Shown: in pieces, positions 9,744 through 22,311 of the stretch
How positions within the stretch are numbered: position 1 is the first letter of the stretch
Layout: each line of letters opens with the position of its first letter
Source of the DNA: Labia minor
Taxonomy: Eukaryota; Arthropoda; Insecta; Dermaptera; Spongiphoridae
Direction: 5' to 3'
DNA: 64,000 nt
Assembly (NCBI GenBank): GCA_963082975.1
Contig: OY720348.1
Coordinates: 19,273,146 to 19,337,145 of the forward strand
Position numbers and translations under genes: made by a program
The notes under the pieces: model-generated
Databases searched by the model: none
Seen by the model: the letters and a program-made list of their open reading frames with translations, nothing else
Told to the model about the DNA's origin: nothing

Positions 9744-10548
9744 CCGGGTGATCAGAAAATGGCTTGACTTTTGAAAAGGTAATAATTCACGTAATCATGT
9801 AGGTAGAGAGGTAAAATTTGACTAAGTCTTAGAATGACATGGGGCTTTATTGCAACTAGAAAAAAAAAGTTCAAAATATGACCAAGAGTACTGTTTGGAT
9901 AGCACTAAGGCGTACCCTACGATGCTATACGTACAAAATCCAGTGTCATCGAGGAGGTAAGAGTTGGTGCATGAGCCGACCCCAGCCTCGGCCAAGGAGT
10001 TCCCGCGCTTGTGCCCCTACCATTCCTACAAAACCACACTTCGCTACTTTGTTGCACATAACAAATTTTTGATATTTTAGTTTGAGAGACTGGAGGAGGA
10101 GGAGGTACCCCTCATGCACCAACTCTTACCTCCTCGACTATAGTATCCGTGATTTTGTGTAACGGAGAGCATTTGCGGTGTGGGCGTTGCAAAAGATAGC
10201 GGAAGATGACGATTGGTTGTCTAACGTGTTGTGGACCGAAAAAGCCCATTTCATAAAATTTCTATTTTTAAGAAAAATATAGAAATAAACACTAATTTTG
10301 GTATGTATAAGTAGAAGTATATATAAATATATATTAATCTTAATATTGACATAAATAATTAATTTATAAATAAAAATTAAATAATTCAAATATAATTTCT
10401 TGATAAGAATATTTTTTGAACTTTTTTTTTCTAGTTGCAACAAAACTCCATGTCATTCTAAGACTGTGTGTCAAATTTTACCTCTCCACCTACATTATTC
10501 CGTGAATTATTACCTTTTCAAATGTCTAGCCATTTTCTGATCACCCGG
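9744..10548 (+). mobile_element. Tc1/mariner-superfamily element, defective
   Basis: The ends CCGGGTGATCAGAAAATGGC and its inverse at 10529-10548 are flanked by TA on both sides, the Tc1/mariner target duplication. Two transposase remnants remain on the plus strand: a DNA-binding part with RRTLRCYTYKIQ (about 9905-9945) and the start of the catalytic domain, FAVWALQKIAEDDDWLSNVL then WTEKAHF (10164-10255). The usual first catalytic Asp in WTDEAHF is replaced here. The rest of the catalytic domain is deleted, and a second small element is inserted between the two remnants, so it cannot move by itself. Confidence 0.85.
9950..10136. mobile_element. 187-bp MITE nested in the Tc1/mariner element
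   Basis: A 25-26-bp perfect terminal inverted repeat (GAGGAGGTAAGAGTTGGTGC plus ATGAG at 9951-9975, inverted at 10111-10135) bounds a GC-richer core. It splits the host element's transposase remnants, so it inserted later. No clear target duplication was found, so the superfamily is unassigned. Confidence 0.75.
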
Positions 10549-10873
10549 TAAATCAGAGGTCTAATTGTGGTCAGTAGCCTTTGTCTGGTTTAGTTGTTTA
10601 CACTATCCACCTAGCAATTATAAACTAACATGCAAATATCGAAATTTAAATATTATTCATAGAGAAGATATATACATCTATGTATATATTTGTTTTAATA
10701 GATAATATCAAATAGAATTAAATATTGAAGATTATATTTAAAATATTAAAAATATAATATTGAAAGGCCCTGATAGTTGAAAGGATGTAGAACACAACTT
10801 TTTACAGGATTGAAGGTGAAAAATTGAAAAAAGAAAGAACGAGAGTTAATTTTTTTTTATTTTTATTTTTCAG
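10549..10873. other. AT-rich dpr intron end
   Basis: AT-rich sequence leading to the pyrimidine-rich TTTATTTTTCAG acceptor. No other signal was recognised. Confidence 0.5.
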
Positions 10874-10977
10874 GAGAATATCCAGCTGCAATGCAACATG
10901 GTGGACAAGCTCACCACCGTTCCTCTCACCTATACTGCTTAATATTTTGTGTGTGTTTGCTTCTCTTGAGTCCTTAA
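10874..10977 (+). CDS. dpr: dpr-family Ig protein, last coding exon
   Basis: The exon begins after TTTTTCAG and completes the split Gly codon of the Ig exon at 8602. It reads GEYPAAMQHGG, a motif that follows the second Ig domain in dpr proteins, then a short polar stretch and a strongly hydrophobic tail (LYCLIFCVCLLLL) ending two residues before the TAA at 10975-10977. With no cytoplasmic tail after it, the hydrophobic end looks like a GPI-attachment signal or a very short membrane anchor. Candidate poly-A signals (AATAAA) follow near 11060 and 11175. Confidence 0.85.
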
Positions 10978-11884
10978 CACGGAAATCCTCAGCGTCTTCT
11001 ACGCCAACTAAAATATATTTTTTATTAAATCATATATGAGCATATAAATAGTTGGATATTTAATAAAAATAAAAATATAAATAAAAAAAATTATTATCAT
11101 CAGTGTTTATACGTGTATGATTATTACTAAAAAATATTTTAAAAAGCATAAATGCATTATATGACAACAGATAAACTAAATAAAGTGATATATGGATATG
11201 TTTAGTTTACTTTCCAACTGTAACATTTAAGTATATATTTGGAAAGGGCCTATTAAATATATATATATATATATACATATATATGTATATATATTGTGTA
11301 TATATATTTATATATATATATATATATATTCATTTAAAAGATATATTTATCTATGAACTCTCATTATTTATGTAAATATCACTAAAACAATAAGAAATTT
11401 TGAAGCTAGAATGTATATAAAGACTTTAATGAGTGACAATAAAGTTAATAAAAACAACTCATACAAAATTGAAGAAGATATTGATGTTCTTCGATTAATC
11501 AACATTTCATGTAATTTGGTGAGTATATATTTATATATTATTTTTTTCCTCTAACCAAGTCCATTTTAGCCAGCCTTTGCATTTGCTATACATTACTATA
11601 TTTATTACATAATAAAATGATACTCTAATATTCAAATTCTAATTATATAAGTATACTAATATGTTATAGACTATATAACAATAATTAAATATCATACATA
11701 AAATAATTTACGCCCATCAGAAATAAAACAATTTATACCCTCTTTTACATCCAAACACTATATATTGTTCTGTATTAACAAATCAATTTGTTTAAAATTA
11801 ACAAGCAATTCTATAGGGTTATAAATTATATAATTTTATATTTATAAATATAAACATTCCTTTGACTTTGTGCATCCTACAAAA
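10978..11884. other. dpr 3' UTR and AT-rich intergenic DNA
   Basis: The first few hundred bases are probably dpr 3' UTR. TA microsatellites fill 11255-11330. No gene is seen beyond. Confidence 0.45.
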
Positions 11885-11990
11885 GGACCGGTTGCCACCT
11901 AACAGGGATAAAGGAGTTCTATCATCAGTAGAACGGGTCTTCTCAACCTTTATCTTGATTTTCTTGTTCAGAGCCTCTTCTTTTTGTGTA
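11885..11990 (+). repeat. GGTTGCC repeat with hairpin, related to the satellite unit
   Basis: CCGGTTGCCACCTAACAGGG followed by the hairpin GTTCTATCATCAGTAGAAC resembles the opening of the 244-bp satellite unit at 22310 (CGGTTGCCGCCTAGGCGGGG). It may be a dispersed source element of that satellite. Confidence 0.4.
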
Positions 11991-13180
11991 TATGTTATTG
12001 AATAATAACAATAAATAATAATAATAATAAATTAAATAAATAAATGAATGCAATAAATTAAAATTTATTTTCAATACTAAAATAATTAACAATTTTTCTT
12101 CTAAAGAGACATACAGTCGGATGCTTTCGTTGAAAGTATAATTAAGCCTTTGAACTTTAATAAATAAATTTGTTTAAATGACGGTCGACCAGAAATTTTT
12201 GGGGATATACTAAATAAGTTTCGGGTTTAGTTTCACTTGATAAAGTTAATTTATGGTGCCATTCCTGCTATTACATTAGAGAGGGATTACTTTTAGAAAG
12301 AAATTTTCACAGAGGGCTAATTTTTTAAAATATTTCTTTTCATTACCATACTGACTCGGAATTCACAATAAATCACTTTTTTTCAGGTAGATTATAATTT
12401 ATGAATTTCATTTAAGATGTTTGGAATAATGAATGAAGAGATTTTTTTGAACCAACTTTTTTTTGAAGCACTTTCCAATCCGATTGAGGAAAGTTCAAAT
12501 CATACATTATTTTGAAGGTATCATCCGATTCTTTGAGTGTCAATAGGTGTTTTATAGTTCGTGTTTCTATGCAAAATAATACACAGTTTTAAATGTATTT
12601 CTATATTAATTTATAAAGATTATATTAGATTTTTTATTGAATTAATAAGATATTTAAATTAATATTATTATATTCAATTTTAATGTTAATAAATAAAGCG
12701 GTTTCAAAAGAAATTCGAAAATGTACCCAAAATAAAATGCAGATTTGATAGGTTTGATAGCAAATCCTAAACTTTGAATTTGCCTGGGAATCATAATAAA
12801 TTTTGGAATGAATTATTCTTAAAAGAAAAAAAAGGCGACTATTATTCCAATCATTTCATAATTGATTTTCTTTCGATTGATAAAGTTTTTTTAATCATTG
12901 TATTGAATGATTAAATACTAATTAATTCTGATCTCGGTGATTGATCATTTTTTTTAATCAGAGTGATAGCAAATTTTCCGAATTCAATATCGTTTTTCAG
13001 TTGATTTACAAACGTCCTCTCTAATCTATAAAATGAATCTTTTTTTTCAATGAATGAATAATATTTTCATAAAATTTATTTAAAAAAAAAATGGTTTTAA
13101 ATTATAGAAAATAAAGGTTTTTTTCTCTTTTTTCTATTTCAACATATTTTTTTTTAGAAAGTTTTTAATTTTTTTTTTTT
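11991..13180. other. AT-rich DNA, no gene seen
   Basis: No coding, RNA or repeat-end signal was recognised over about 1.2 kb. Confidence 0.45.
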
Positions 13181-13750
13181 ACTCGATGTCGAGATTTTGA
13201 TGTTTTTATACGTTTTGAAGGTCCCTGGGTCATTTTCACTAACATAAGGTTAAGAAAAATATCTGTGAGTGTATGTGTGTATGTAGACAAGATTATGCAA
13301 AAACGGTTTGAGCTAGAATAATGAAATTTTATACACCAACATTATTCAAGATTCGTAGTATTCTATCAACTTTTGAGAAATGTAGTTCATCCGGAAGAGT
13401 ACCATTACCTACCACGTTTTCATTTTTTTTTCCTCTAAACTGACCGTAAAAATATATGTTTGACAGTTTTTCCACATGATTAAAAATTGTATACAACTGC
13501 TATATATAGAATTTCAGCGTGATTGAATCGCTGAAAGTACCAGAATTAATTTTTTTAAAACGACTGCAAATAACGCTCCAGCACGTTACGTGGTGCCATC
13601 AACAAAAAGCCAAACATGCGCTGGTTTAATAAATATTATTTATTAATTGTAATTTATAATTAATAATTAATTAAATTTAATTTCAATATAATATATGTTA
13701 TTTAATCCAATTCAAATTGCGAGATAATCGAGTGGAGACACTCCAGCTTA
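13181..13750 (+). repeat. Repeat family A, copy A1
   Basis: Runs from the GAGATTTTGATGTTTTTATA block to GTGGAGACACTCCAGC, collinear with 24290-24842. It includes a TGTGTGTATGTAGACAAGATTA tract, ACCGTAAAAATA, CGCTGAAAGTACCAGAATTA and CGCTGGTTTAATAAATATTA. The ACTATCTCGC outer end is missing. Confidence 0.85.
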
Positions 13751-14639
13751 TTTGTTATTATTTTAAAGTAAAATTATTAAAATGTATATTTTTTTATAAA
13801 TTTCCTAAAACTATCTATTCGTTCCACAATGATTTTAGTAAATATATTCAGCATCCAATTTAAACGGGAAACGTAAATAATTTTATTCAAATGTGATTGG
13901 GAAACGGAAAATACTCTTAAAAGTTCAATTGCAAAATAAACTATTATTATTACCATATTATTATAAATATTATTTATACTATCAAACATAAATTTCAATA
14001 AATAAATTAATAAATTAGATGGGTATTAAAAGTATTAAAATAAATATACATTATTTCAAGATTGAATGAAATGGAAAAATGTACAAACAAATAAATATAT
14101 TATCAATATAAAAAAATAATTATTTTCAGAATGAAAACGATTAAAATAGATATAGCTATTTTTATTTTTAAATATTAAACTTCGATCCAGTCTTTGTGAT
14201 CTACCCTCCTATCTTTTTCCCAATTTGTGTTTTCCTATAAACCAATTTCCCTCTCTTTCCTAACCATATCCATTCAATCCACTTATCTGGTTTAGGATAA
14301 CATCGATGTTTGAAGATTCATAAAGGTCCTGTCATTTCTTGTTATACGAATTCGCTATAAAAAAAAAACAATTATTCGAATTGTATATATTTATTTATAT
14401 CTACCTATAATAAAATTTTAGAAATTCATTGTGATTATGTGTTTGTGTACTGATCGAAAGGATAATGACAATTGTTTAACGGATATTAGTAAATTATTCT
14501 AATTGCAATTGATAAAATTTCGGCCACCACCACCTTAATTGACTTAACAGCTTAATAGGAACCCCTGACAAATCGGCAACCAACACTACACTTCCTTCTA
14601 AATTTCAACATAAATAATATTCTACTCTCAGTACAATAG
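13751..14639. other. AT-rich DNA, no gene seen
   Basis: A short patch (14170-14330) is less AT-rich but has no recognisable coding sense. Confidence 0.45.
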
Positions 14640-15435
14640 TATAGTACCTAGAACACCGAAGTATTGCCCGATCCTTTAAATAATATTAATATATAATTCT
14701 TTAATTATTTATTACAATTATTAAATGTTACATCATTGCATCAATCTGATTAAAATGATTGGAACTTGGCGTTCCCAATAATAATAAATAATATTTTAAT
14801 GAAAAAATATTAAAAATTATAAAACTAATTAAAAAATTAATTAATAAAAGAACATTGAATATATAAATATAAATTAGTAATTTGATAAAAAATAAACACA
14901 AAAAAAGATAAATAAAAAATATATAAAATGAACTAATAAAAATTTGTATTGAATTAACAAAAAATTAAACGACAAAACAGATTAAAAAACTTCAAATATT
15001 TAAAAACAAACAAACAATACTTAGAGTGTTTGCAAGAAAAATAAATTACCAACCGGTATTTTTTTTTTTTATTTTTTTTTTGAGAGAGATTAATAAACAT
15101 ATTTTATTAAAATAAATATTTTTAATTTTATTTCGAAATTAAATAATTAATTTTAGAATATTTTAAATATAAAAAAATATTAATACAATATCAATTAAAA
15201 AAGAATTCAAGAGGCAAATTTCAATATGGATGACGTCATTTGTGACTTCATATAAATTTAAATTAAAAAAAAACTAATGAAGATGATTTTTCCCGAGGCT
15301 GGATCCAATACAGATCGATTTATCTTTATAAATAGTATCTATGGTGTGAATTTCAAAAAAAAATCCTTACAGCGGCTTAATATCTCAAAAATATACAAAA
15401 GTATATATATATATATATATACAATTTTTGATAGT
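14640..15435 (+). repeat. Repeat family D, near full-length copy
   Basis: In order: a GTACCTAGAACACCGA module, the ATTGCATCAATCTGATTAAA block, a TTGAGAGAGATTAATAAAC block, TGACGTCATTTGTGAC, a AAACTAATGAAGATGAT block, AAATAGTATCTATGGTGTGA and a TA tract ending ATAATAAGATAAG. The same order appears inverted at 42123-42895 and in the arms of the palindrome at 44753-50513. It is non-coding here; I suspect a Helentron-type non-autonomous relative from its association with the endonuclease ORFs. Confidence 0.7.
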
Positions 15436-15902
15436 ATAATAAGATAAGATAAAAAGTAGAATACGTTTATTTTAACAAATTTACTAATAATACTAATTTT
15501 GTAGTATTTTTAAGATTCATAAGCTTTATTACGAACAATAAAATACTCATTTCCTATAGCAATAATGTTCTATTATAATTTTTGATTTAAAAAAAACTGT
15601 TATATTAGTTTGGGTACCCACAAATTTTCAAAGTAAAGAATCTTTGTTTATTATATTAATTGCCTTTAGTCATGAAATCCTTTTTTTTATTTACAGATAT
15701 ATATTTCATCATTTATATCAAATATGATGAAATTTCAAAATGTGCCTAAAATAAGTAAAAAATATGTTTACTTGACAAATTAATTTAATTTAATTTAATT
15801 TTTAAAATATTCATCTATTATAACGGGTAGGTCGTTAATAAATTGAAATCATAGAATTTAATTATAATTATTTTTATGGTTGAAATTTTGTTCAGACATA
15901 CG

Positions 15903-15963
<61 letters not shown>

Positions 15964-16781
15964 ATAAAAAAATTACTTTTGATTTAATCATATGAAACTT
16001 TAAAGATATCATACAATATTATCATTGTTCATTTCCATTATCTTTTTTTATCTTAAAATAGAAGTGAAAATTAAATTTAAAAATTAAAATAGAATGAAAA
16101 GAAACGATTGCCTTGAATCAAGTTAACAAATATAAGAATATGACTAGATGGGACGCAATATTTTATATATATAATTTCAATTTCGACATATTTATTCCAA
16201 ATATCTTCATTTTTGTTATTGCAAATTAGAAATTAATGATTTAAACCGATATCTATGTGAATGTTAACTAATTTTTAATTTAATCAATTTTATTTTGCAA
16301 GTCACTTTTTATGTCTCCTCGTAACACAAATATAAAAAAAAATTATTTAATTAATACTGTTATCCTAATTCAAATGTATGTATATAGATAATATTAAAAA
16401 GGTATTTGCATGAAGAAATATACTTAATAAACTGAATAAGTACAAATTTTTAAAATTCTCTTAAATCTATATAGAAATGACATTTTATTAATTTAATGTT
16501 GTTTAAAATTTTTTACACATTTAATAAATTTAATTTTCATTTATTGAATATCTCGAATATTTTTATACAATGACATGGTACATGTATACAATACAAATAA
16601 TAAATTTATTTTCATGAATTGGTATATAATGTATAATTAATTTATTGATTAAATAAAAAAATAATAATAAATATTTTATAAATTCCATATCAACAAAATA
16701 TATAACACCACGTCGAGATAAAAATTATTAAAATAAAGATTTTTGAATTTTGACCGATTAGTCATGAACGTCGTAATGTAC
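15436..16781. other. AT-rich DNA with a TA microsatellite
   Basis: A long (TA)n tract occupies 15897-15961. The rest shows no coding or repeat-end signal. Confidence 0.5.
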
Positions 16782-17065
16782 CATTAAGTAATGTTTTATT
16801 GACTATATCACTAATTATTCACTTATTCACTAATTTTTGGTTTGGATATATAAATCCAAACCGAACTTATAAAAACCGAAAATTAGTGCGCCCTCTGGTA
16901 GTCAAACGGATAAAACATGCTAGCTAAATATAATATCAATGGATTTATATGCAAATTTTAATAATTTTTATCTTGTAAACTAGAAGAGGCCCAATAAAAT
17001 TTCATAAGAAAGGTTTATTTGGAATTACAAATGGAACCCACTGGTAAAGTTATTATACAAATCCA
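16782..17065 (+). repeat. Repeat family E, copy 1
   Basis: Shares AACCGAAAATTAGT, then ATATCAATGGATTTATATGC and CACTGGTAAAGTT-type blocks with 31470-31700. Within it, ACTAATTTTTGGTTT and AAACCGAAAATTAGT-like sequences around 16825-16890 form an inverted repeat. It has no coding capacity. Confidence 0.6.
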
Positions 17066-17329
17066 CGAAAATGCGTTTACTTGAATAATTACCACAAAAT
17101 TTATTAAAACTATGACAGTTGAAATTTGATATTGAAAATAAATATTCTATAGAAACATTTTCAATAAAATTTACCACAATTGAATATTTATTAATTTTAT
17201 TCATGTGATTTTCTAAAAAGAAAAAATTCTAACCATTTTCTATATATAGATTTGTTTCATCGTTTTACAATAGAATATTAATTTGAAGCTATCTCCAGGC
17301 TTAGCTAATTTGAGTTCAGAGGCACAAGT

Positions 17330-17485
17330 ATGAAAAGCATATCACCAGACTCTCTTGTATCCTCATTAGTTCATCCGTGTACTTTATATGCACATACAGC
17401 AACAGCAGCAGCTGTTACGAGTTCTGTATCAGACCCTGACACCCACAATAATGAGGGATGTTCTGTTATTTTAGTGTGGGGTTAA
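17330..17485 (+). CDS. Small open frame of unknown status
   Basis: A 51-codon frame (ATG 17330, TAA 17483) of mixed composition that includes HTATAAAVTSSVSDPDTHN, encoded around a short CAG-rich tract. It stands out from the AT-rich surroundings, and a TCTCCAG acceptor-like site lies upstream at about 17298. I do not recognise the product. It could be a terminal exon of an unknown gene or chance. Confidence 0.2.
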   Translation: MKSISPDSLVSSLVHPCTLYAHTATAAAVTSSVSDPDTHNNEGCSVILVWG

Positions 17486-17783
17486 GTAAATTGACCATTT
17501 TTTTATCTATTCTTAATTCTTCATATTCTTCTTTCTTCTTCTTTTATACTTATACTGGTTTATTTTGTTGATTAGGGTTATGGGATTTATATACAGAAAG
17601 AGTGGCCAAAATATTTTAAAATTTCTATACTACAATGATCTCTAAGTACTACAATGATCTCTAAGAAAAGTTAAAATTTAAATTAAATTAAAAAAAAAAT
17701 AAATAATAATATTATAATATTAATAAGAAAAAGGAAAGCCGAATAAAAACTACTCCTCTAAAAAAAACTACTACTCTAAAAAA
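17486..17783. other. AT-rich DNA, no gene seen
   Basis: Contains a short tandem duplication (CTACAATGATCTCTAAG twice near 17630-17660) and nothing else recognised. Confidence 0.5.
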
Positions 17784-19216
17784 AACTCGACTATCTCGCA
17801 ATTTGAATTGGATTAATTAACATATAATATATTTAAATTAAATTTAATTATATTTATAAATTATAAATTAAAATTAATAAATATATATTAAACCAGCGCG
17901 TGTTTGGCTCTTTGTTAACGGCACCACGTCACGTGTTAGCGCGTGATTTGCAATGTTAAAAAATTAATTCTGGTACTTTCAGCGATTCAATAAAGCTGAA
18001 ATTCTATATATATATATATAGCAGTTTTATAAAATCTTTAATCATATGAAAAACTATCAAACATATATCTTTATTTTTACGGTCAGTTTAAAGGAGAAAA
18101 ATGAAAACGTGGTTGGTAATTTCTCAAAAGTTCATAGAAAACTAAGAATTTTGAATAATGCCCGTGTACCAAATTTCATGATTCTAGCTCAAACCGTTTT
18201 TGCGTAATCTTGTCTACATACACACACACACACACACACAGAAATTTTTCTCAACCTTAGTTAAAATGACTCAGGGACCTTCAAAACGTATAAAAACATC
18301 AAAATCTAGACATAGAAAATTTTCCGAATTAACTAATTATAGAATTTTACCCTTACATATATTCTTTATAAATATTTGATTATAGATTAGAATTTTAGAA
18401 ACTTTTAATTATTATTAATTAAATCTAATAAATCTCTTAATAGAATATTCATAATATATAATTTTTTTAAAAATTTATTTAATTTAATGCGGATTTTGTA
18501 AAATTGAATATATTTGAAAATTTGAATAATGCTTATGAATAAGAAATTAAAAATATCACATATTTGTACATATAAATATTTCATGATATTTTAAATTTCT
18601 TTTTAAATTAAAAATAAGCTGGAGTGTCTCCACTCGAATATCTCGTAAATTTGAATTGGATTAAATTACATATATTATATTTAAATTAAATTTAATTAAT
18701 TATAAAATATAAATTAAAATTAATAAATAATATTTATTAAACCAGCGCGTGTTTGATTCTTTGTTGATGGAACCACGTCACGTGTTTGCGCGTGAGATTT
18801 GCAGTGTTAAAAAATTAATTCTGGTACTTTCAGCGATTCAATCAAGCTGATATTCTATATATAGCAGTTTTATACAATCTTTAATCATATGAAAAACTAT
18901 CAAACATATAGCTTTATTTTTACGGTCACTTTAGAGGAAAAAAAATCAAAACATAGTAGGTAATGACCCTCTTTCGGTTGAGCTACATTTCTCAAAAGTT
19001 AATACAAAACTACGAATTTTGCATAATGCCCGTATACCAAATTTCATGATTCTAGTTCAAACCGATTTTGCCTTATCTTGTCTACATACACACACACATT
19101 TTTTCAATCTTATTGTCAGTGAAAATGACTCAGGAACCTTCATAACGTATCAAAACATAAAAATCTCAATATCTAGAATTTTCGTGATCGCAATACTAAT
19201 TCTGACGAGATAGTAA
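17784..19216 (-). repeat. Composite unit: family A copy, spacer, family A copy
   Basis: Two inverted-sense copies of family A (A2 at 17784-18332, A3 at 18615-19216) enclose a ~280-bp AT-rich spacer. The entire 1.43-kb block, spacer included, recurs in opposite orientation at 24248-25681. A3 has the complete outer end with CTGACGAGATAGT and the GGAGTGTCTCC hairpin at its other end. Confidence 0.85.
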
Positions 19217-20639
19217 AAATACAAATGAAATGCTTAATCAAGCCTTAAAATTTTTTTATTTTTTTTTTTTTTTATTTTTAAATAACATTAAAAACAGTAA
19301 CTTAAATTACAAATGAATCGTTAATGATTAGTGATGTTCATTTAAAACAAAACAAAAGAGGAAAAATAAAACATAAAATCTCAAACAGAATATCTTGATA
19401 AAATTCGATAATAAATGAGCTCTGTCATTGAAAGAAATTAATTAAAGAGTGTTAGATTTAAATATGTATGCCTGGAAAGTGGCAGAGAAAATTACTTTAA
19501 TCTCTTCTTCTCTAAAATGGAATTCAAATGAATTTTCTTTTCAACCGGCTTTAAATAAAATTCTAAGTGTTGAATGTGTTGATAAAATTTAAAATGGAGA
19601 TAATATTTTTAATTGAATAAATAAAATATAATTAATTCATTCATTTTTTATTTGTTTTTTTTTTTTTTTTAATCACAACACATTCAAAGTGCTGTTAAGT
19701 AATTTCAGATCTCTGACTGTTTTTCCTTATTTAATATTCCATTAAATATGAAACGTAGATGCTTAGATTGTATAATCTTTTGCGTTATCAGTACACAAAG
19801 AATTCAATTTATAAATAAAGAATAAAAACGAATTTATGTAAATAGTTAGAAATTATCTTTGAATATGAATTTATGAAAATGACGAATTGACTAATAATTT
19901 AACGAATTTCATTAATTAAATAAATTTGAACCCATCCTAATTATTCTTTCTCTAACGTGTTTATTATAAGATGTTAATTTTTATATACCATCCATATTAT
20001 TATTATTAATTTTCCAAATATCCAATGAATGAATCATTATAATCATGATTGATTGATTTTAATTACTGGTTAATAATCCTAAGGACTGGTTGAAATCTAT
20101 TAAATCATTTAGAATTTTTCATTTCAGGAAATTCTTATAAAAAATGTTTTAAATTCAAGAGTTCTCTGGTTTGATAAACTAGAGCAGGCAGGTTAGCGTT
20201 CCAAGCCAATCAATACTCTGACCCTGAACATGCAAGTAAAAGCTTTCTACAAACATCGACCAGCGCAATTCAGTTCACATGAGTGCATTTCAATAATAAA
20301 AAGAATTAAGAAAAAAAATGATATACTTCTATATATATATATATATATAGTGGTAGGGATATGTTAAATGGTGTAGTTCAGATAGAAATAATTATTGTTA
20401 TATTGTAGACAGGAATAGAATAGGAAAAGAGATAAAGCAGGAATGTGGTTAGATAAGCAACACACACAGTACACAATTTGCTTCAAAACTTGTTACAGGA
20501 TATCTCTCTGATAAAATCGCTTATCGTTTTTCTTGGCAAATTTATTTAAATATTTTTAAAAAGAAAAATGTGTTAAACAATTTATTAATTTATTAAAATC
20601 AATAGCATTTATTATATCCTACTTATTATACTAGCAAAA
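19217..20639. other. AT-rich DNA, no gene seen
   Basis: A less AT-rich patch at 20165-20300 (AGAGCAGGCAGGTTAGCGTT and following) stands out but matches nothing I recognise. A TA microsatellite lies at 20331-20350. Confidence 0.45.
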
Positions 20640-20797
20640 ATTGGATATATATATATATATATATATTTGTATTTTTGAGATATTAAACCGCTCTAAGAGT
20701 TTTTTTTTTTTTTTTGAAATTCACACCATATATAGACAATATTTATAAAGAAAAATCAATCTGTATTGGTTTCAGCCTCAGGAAAAATCATCTTTAT
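20640..20797 (-). repeat. Repeat family D, end fragment
   Basis: Inverted relative to 15230-15420: TTCACACCATATATAGA, AGAAAAATCAATCTGTATTG and AAAAATCATCTTTATTAG blocks. Confidence 0.65.
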
Positions 20798-21530
20798 TAG
20801 TTTTTTCTTAATTTAAATAATGTCATCAGCAATTACGTCAGACAGCACAAAATATTACAAATATAAATAAAATCAAATTACGAAATATATATTAGGTTAT
20901 ATCCACAGGCCATACTTTTCAGTCTTTCAGTGCATTAACATGTACGTTTAAGGGCTGTATGTTTTATAACTATTTTTTTTTTATTTATGTTATTTTAAAT
21001 TATTTGAAATTGTTGCATATATTTTGTCGTTTATTTATTTTAAATCATAATCTTAATCTTAAATATTCATACTTCATAAGGAATAATTTTTTTAAAGTAC
21101 CGAGGGGCGGCTCGGGGAACCAGGGACTAAATAATAAAAAGTCAAAAATATTATTAGTTTTTTCTTAATTTTAAATAGGAAATTTAAATGACATCAGCAA
21201 CTACCTCAGTCAGCACTTTCTTAAATACAAAATATTATAAATATAAATAAAATATCAAATTACGAAATATATATTATGTTATATCCACAGGCCATACTTT
21301 TTGTCTTTCAGTGCATTAGTACGTACCTACGTTTAAGGGCTGTATGTTTTATGACTATATTTTTTTAAATTATGTTCTTTTAATTATTTGGGATTGTTTC
21401 ATATATTTTGTTATTTATTTATTTTAAATAATAATCTTAAATATTCATACTTCATAAGGAATAATTTTTTTAAAGTAACGAGGGGTGGGTCGCGGAACCA
21501 GGGACTAAATAATAAAAAGACAAAAATATT
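20798..21530 (+). repeat. Two-copy tandem duplication, ~360-bp unit
   Basis: The unit runs from AGTTTTTTCTTAATTT through TTATATCCACAGGCCATACT, GTTTAAGGGCTGTATG and CATACTTCATAAGGAATAAT to GAACCAGGGACTAAATAATA, and is repeated head to tail at about 21154. The copies differ by small indels, so it is not recent. Confidence 0.75.
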
Positions 21531-22311
21531 AGATTTATTTAATTTTTAAACATATACCACATCAACCAATTGCTAGAAAACACAGTTTTATTCCCAAATG
21601 TGTGATTATATTGACTTCGAGGTGGTAACGGTTTATTTTTCACTAAAGGCTGCATTTACTTAGATTTCTTTTCTCTCTTTTTTTCTTTCATTAATATTTT
21701 TTTTTTGTTTATTATTCAATTCAATTAGAAGATTAAACTTATCCCCGTTGAGGGGTTTGTAGGTTAAATCGTTTCCAAGCGCATCATGATTGAAGTAAAT
21801 AAATAAGAATGAAAAGTAGTCAATACTAGAATAAAATAAACTTTGAAAAGAAAAGGGGAGTTTAAAAATATATTATAATATATGTGAACTTTAATATTTG
21901 GTAAACTAATCGTTTAACCAAAACCTGGACACCTATTAAAACAGAATATATAAATAAAATTTACATTTCGATGAAAATTATAATATATATGACATAAGTA
22001 CAATATATGGCAGCCCTCTTTAAACTTTTTTCTATTTAGAAAAAGTAATTTGATAAATATATAAAATCATTTTCAAAAACAAAATCTAATATATTAATGG
22101 ACTTTATCTATGTTTAATATTTCATTTTCTTTTAAAATATTGTATTTAAAAAAAAAACCCATGAAAAAAAAGTAAACATTTTGAGCAATAAATATTCGAA
22201 TAATAAGTATTAAATATGGAGGGATAAAAAAGAAAATAGTTCTCACTAAGGGAGGTTTGTTTTCCTAATCTCTTTTCATATCTATAATTTTAGAATCAAG
22301 TCATGTCGGTT
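21531..22311. other. AT-rich DNA, no gene seen
   Basis: No recognisable feature besides poly-T and TA tracts. Confidence 0.45.

Noticed and set aside
10138-10443. Minus-strand 101-codon frame
   Set aside because: Antisense to the Tc1/mariner transposase remnant, AT-driven composition.
15818-16012. Minus-strand frame rich in Tyr-Ile repeats
   Set aside because: A product of the TA microsatellite at 15897-15961.
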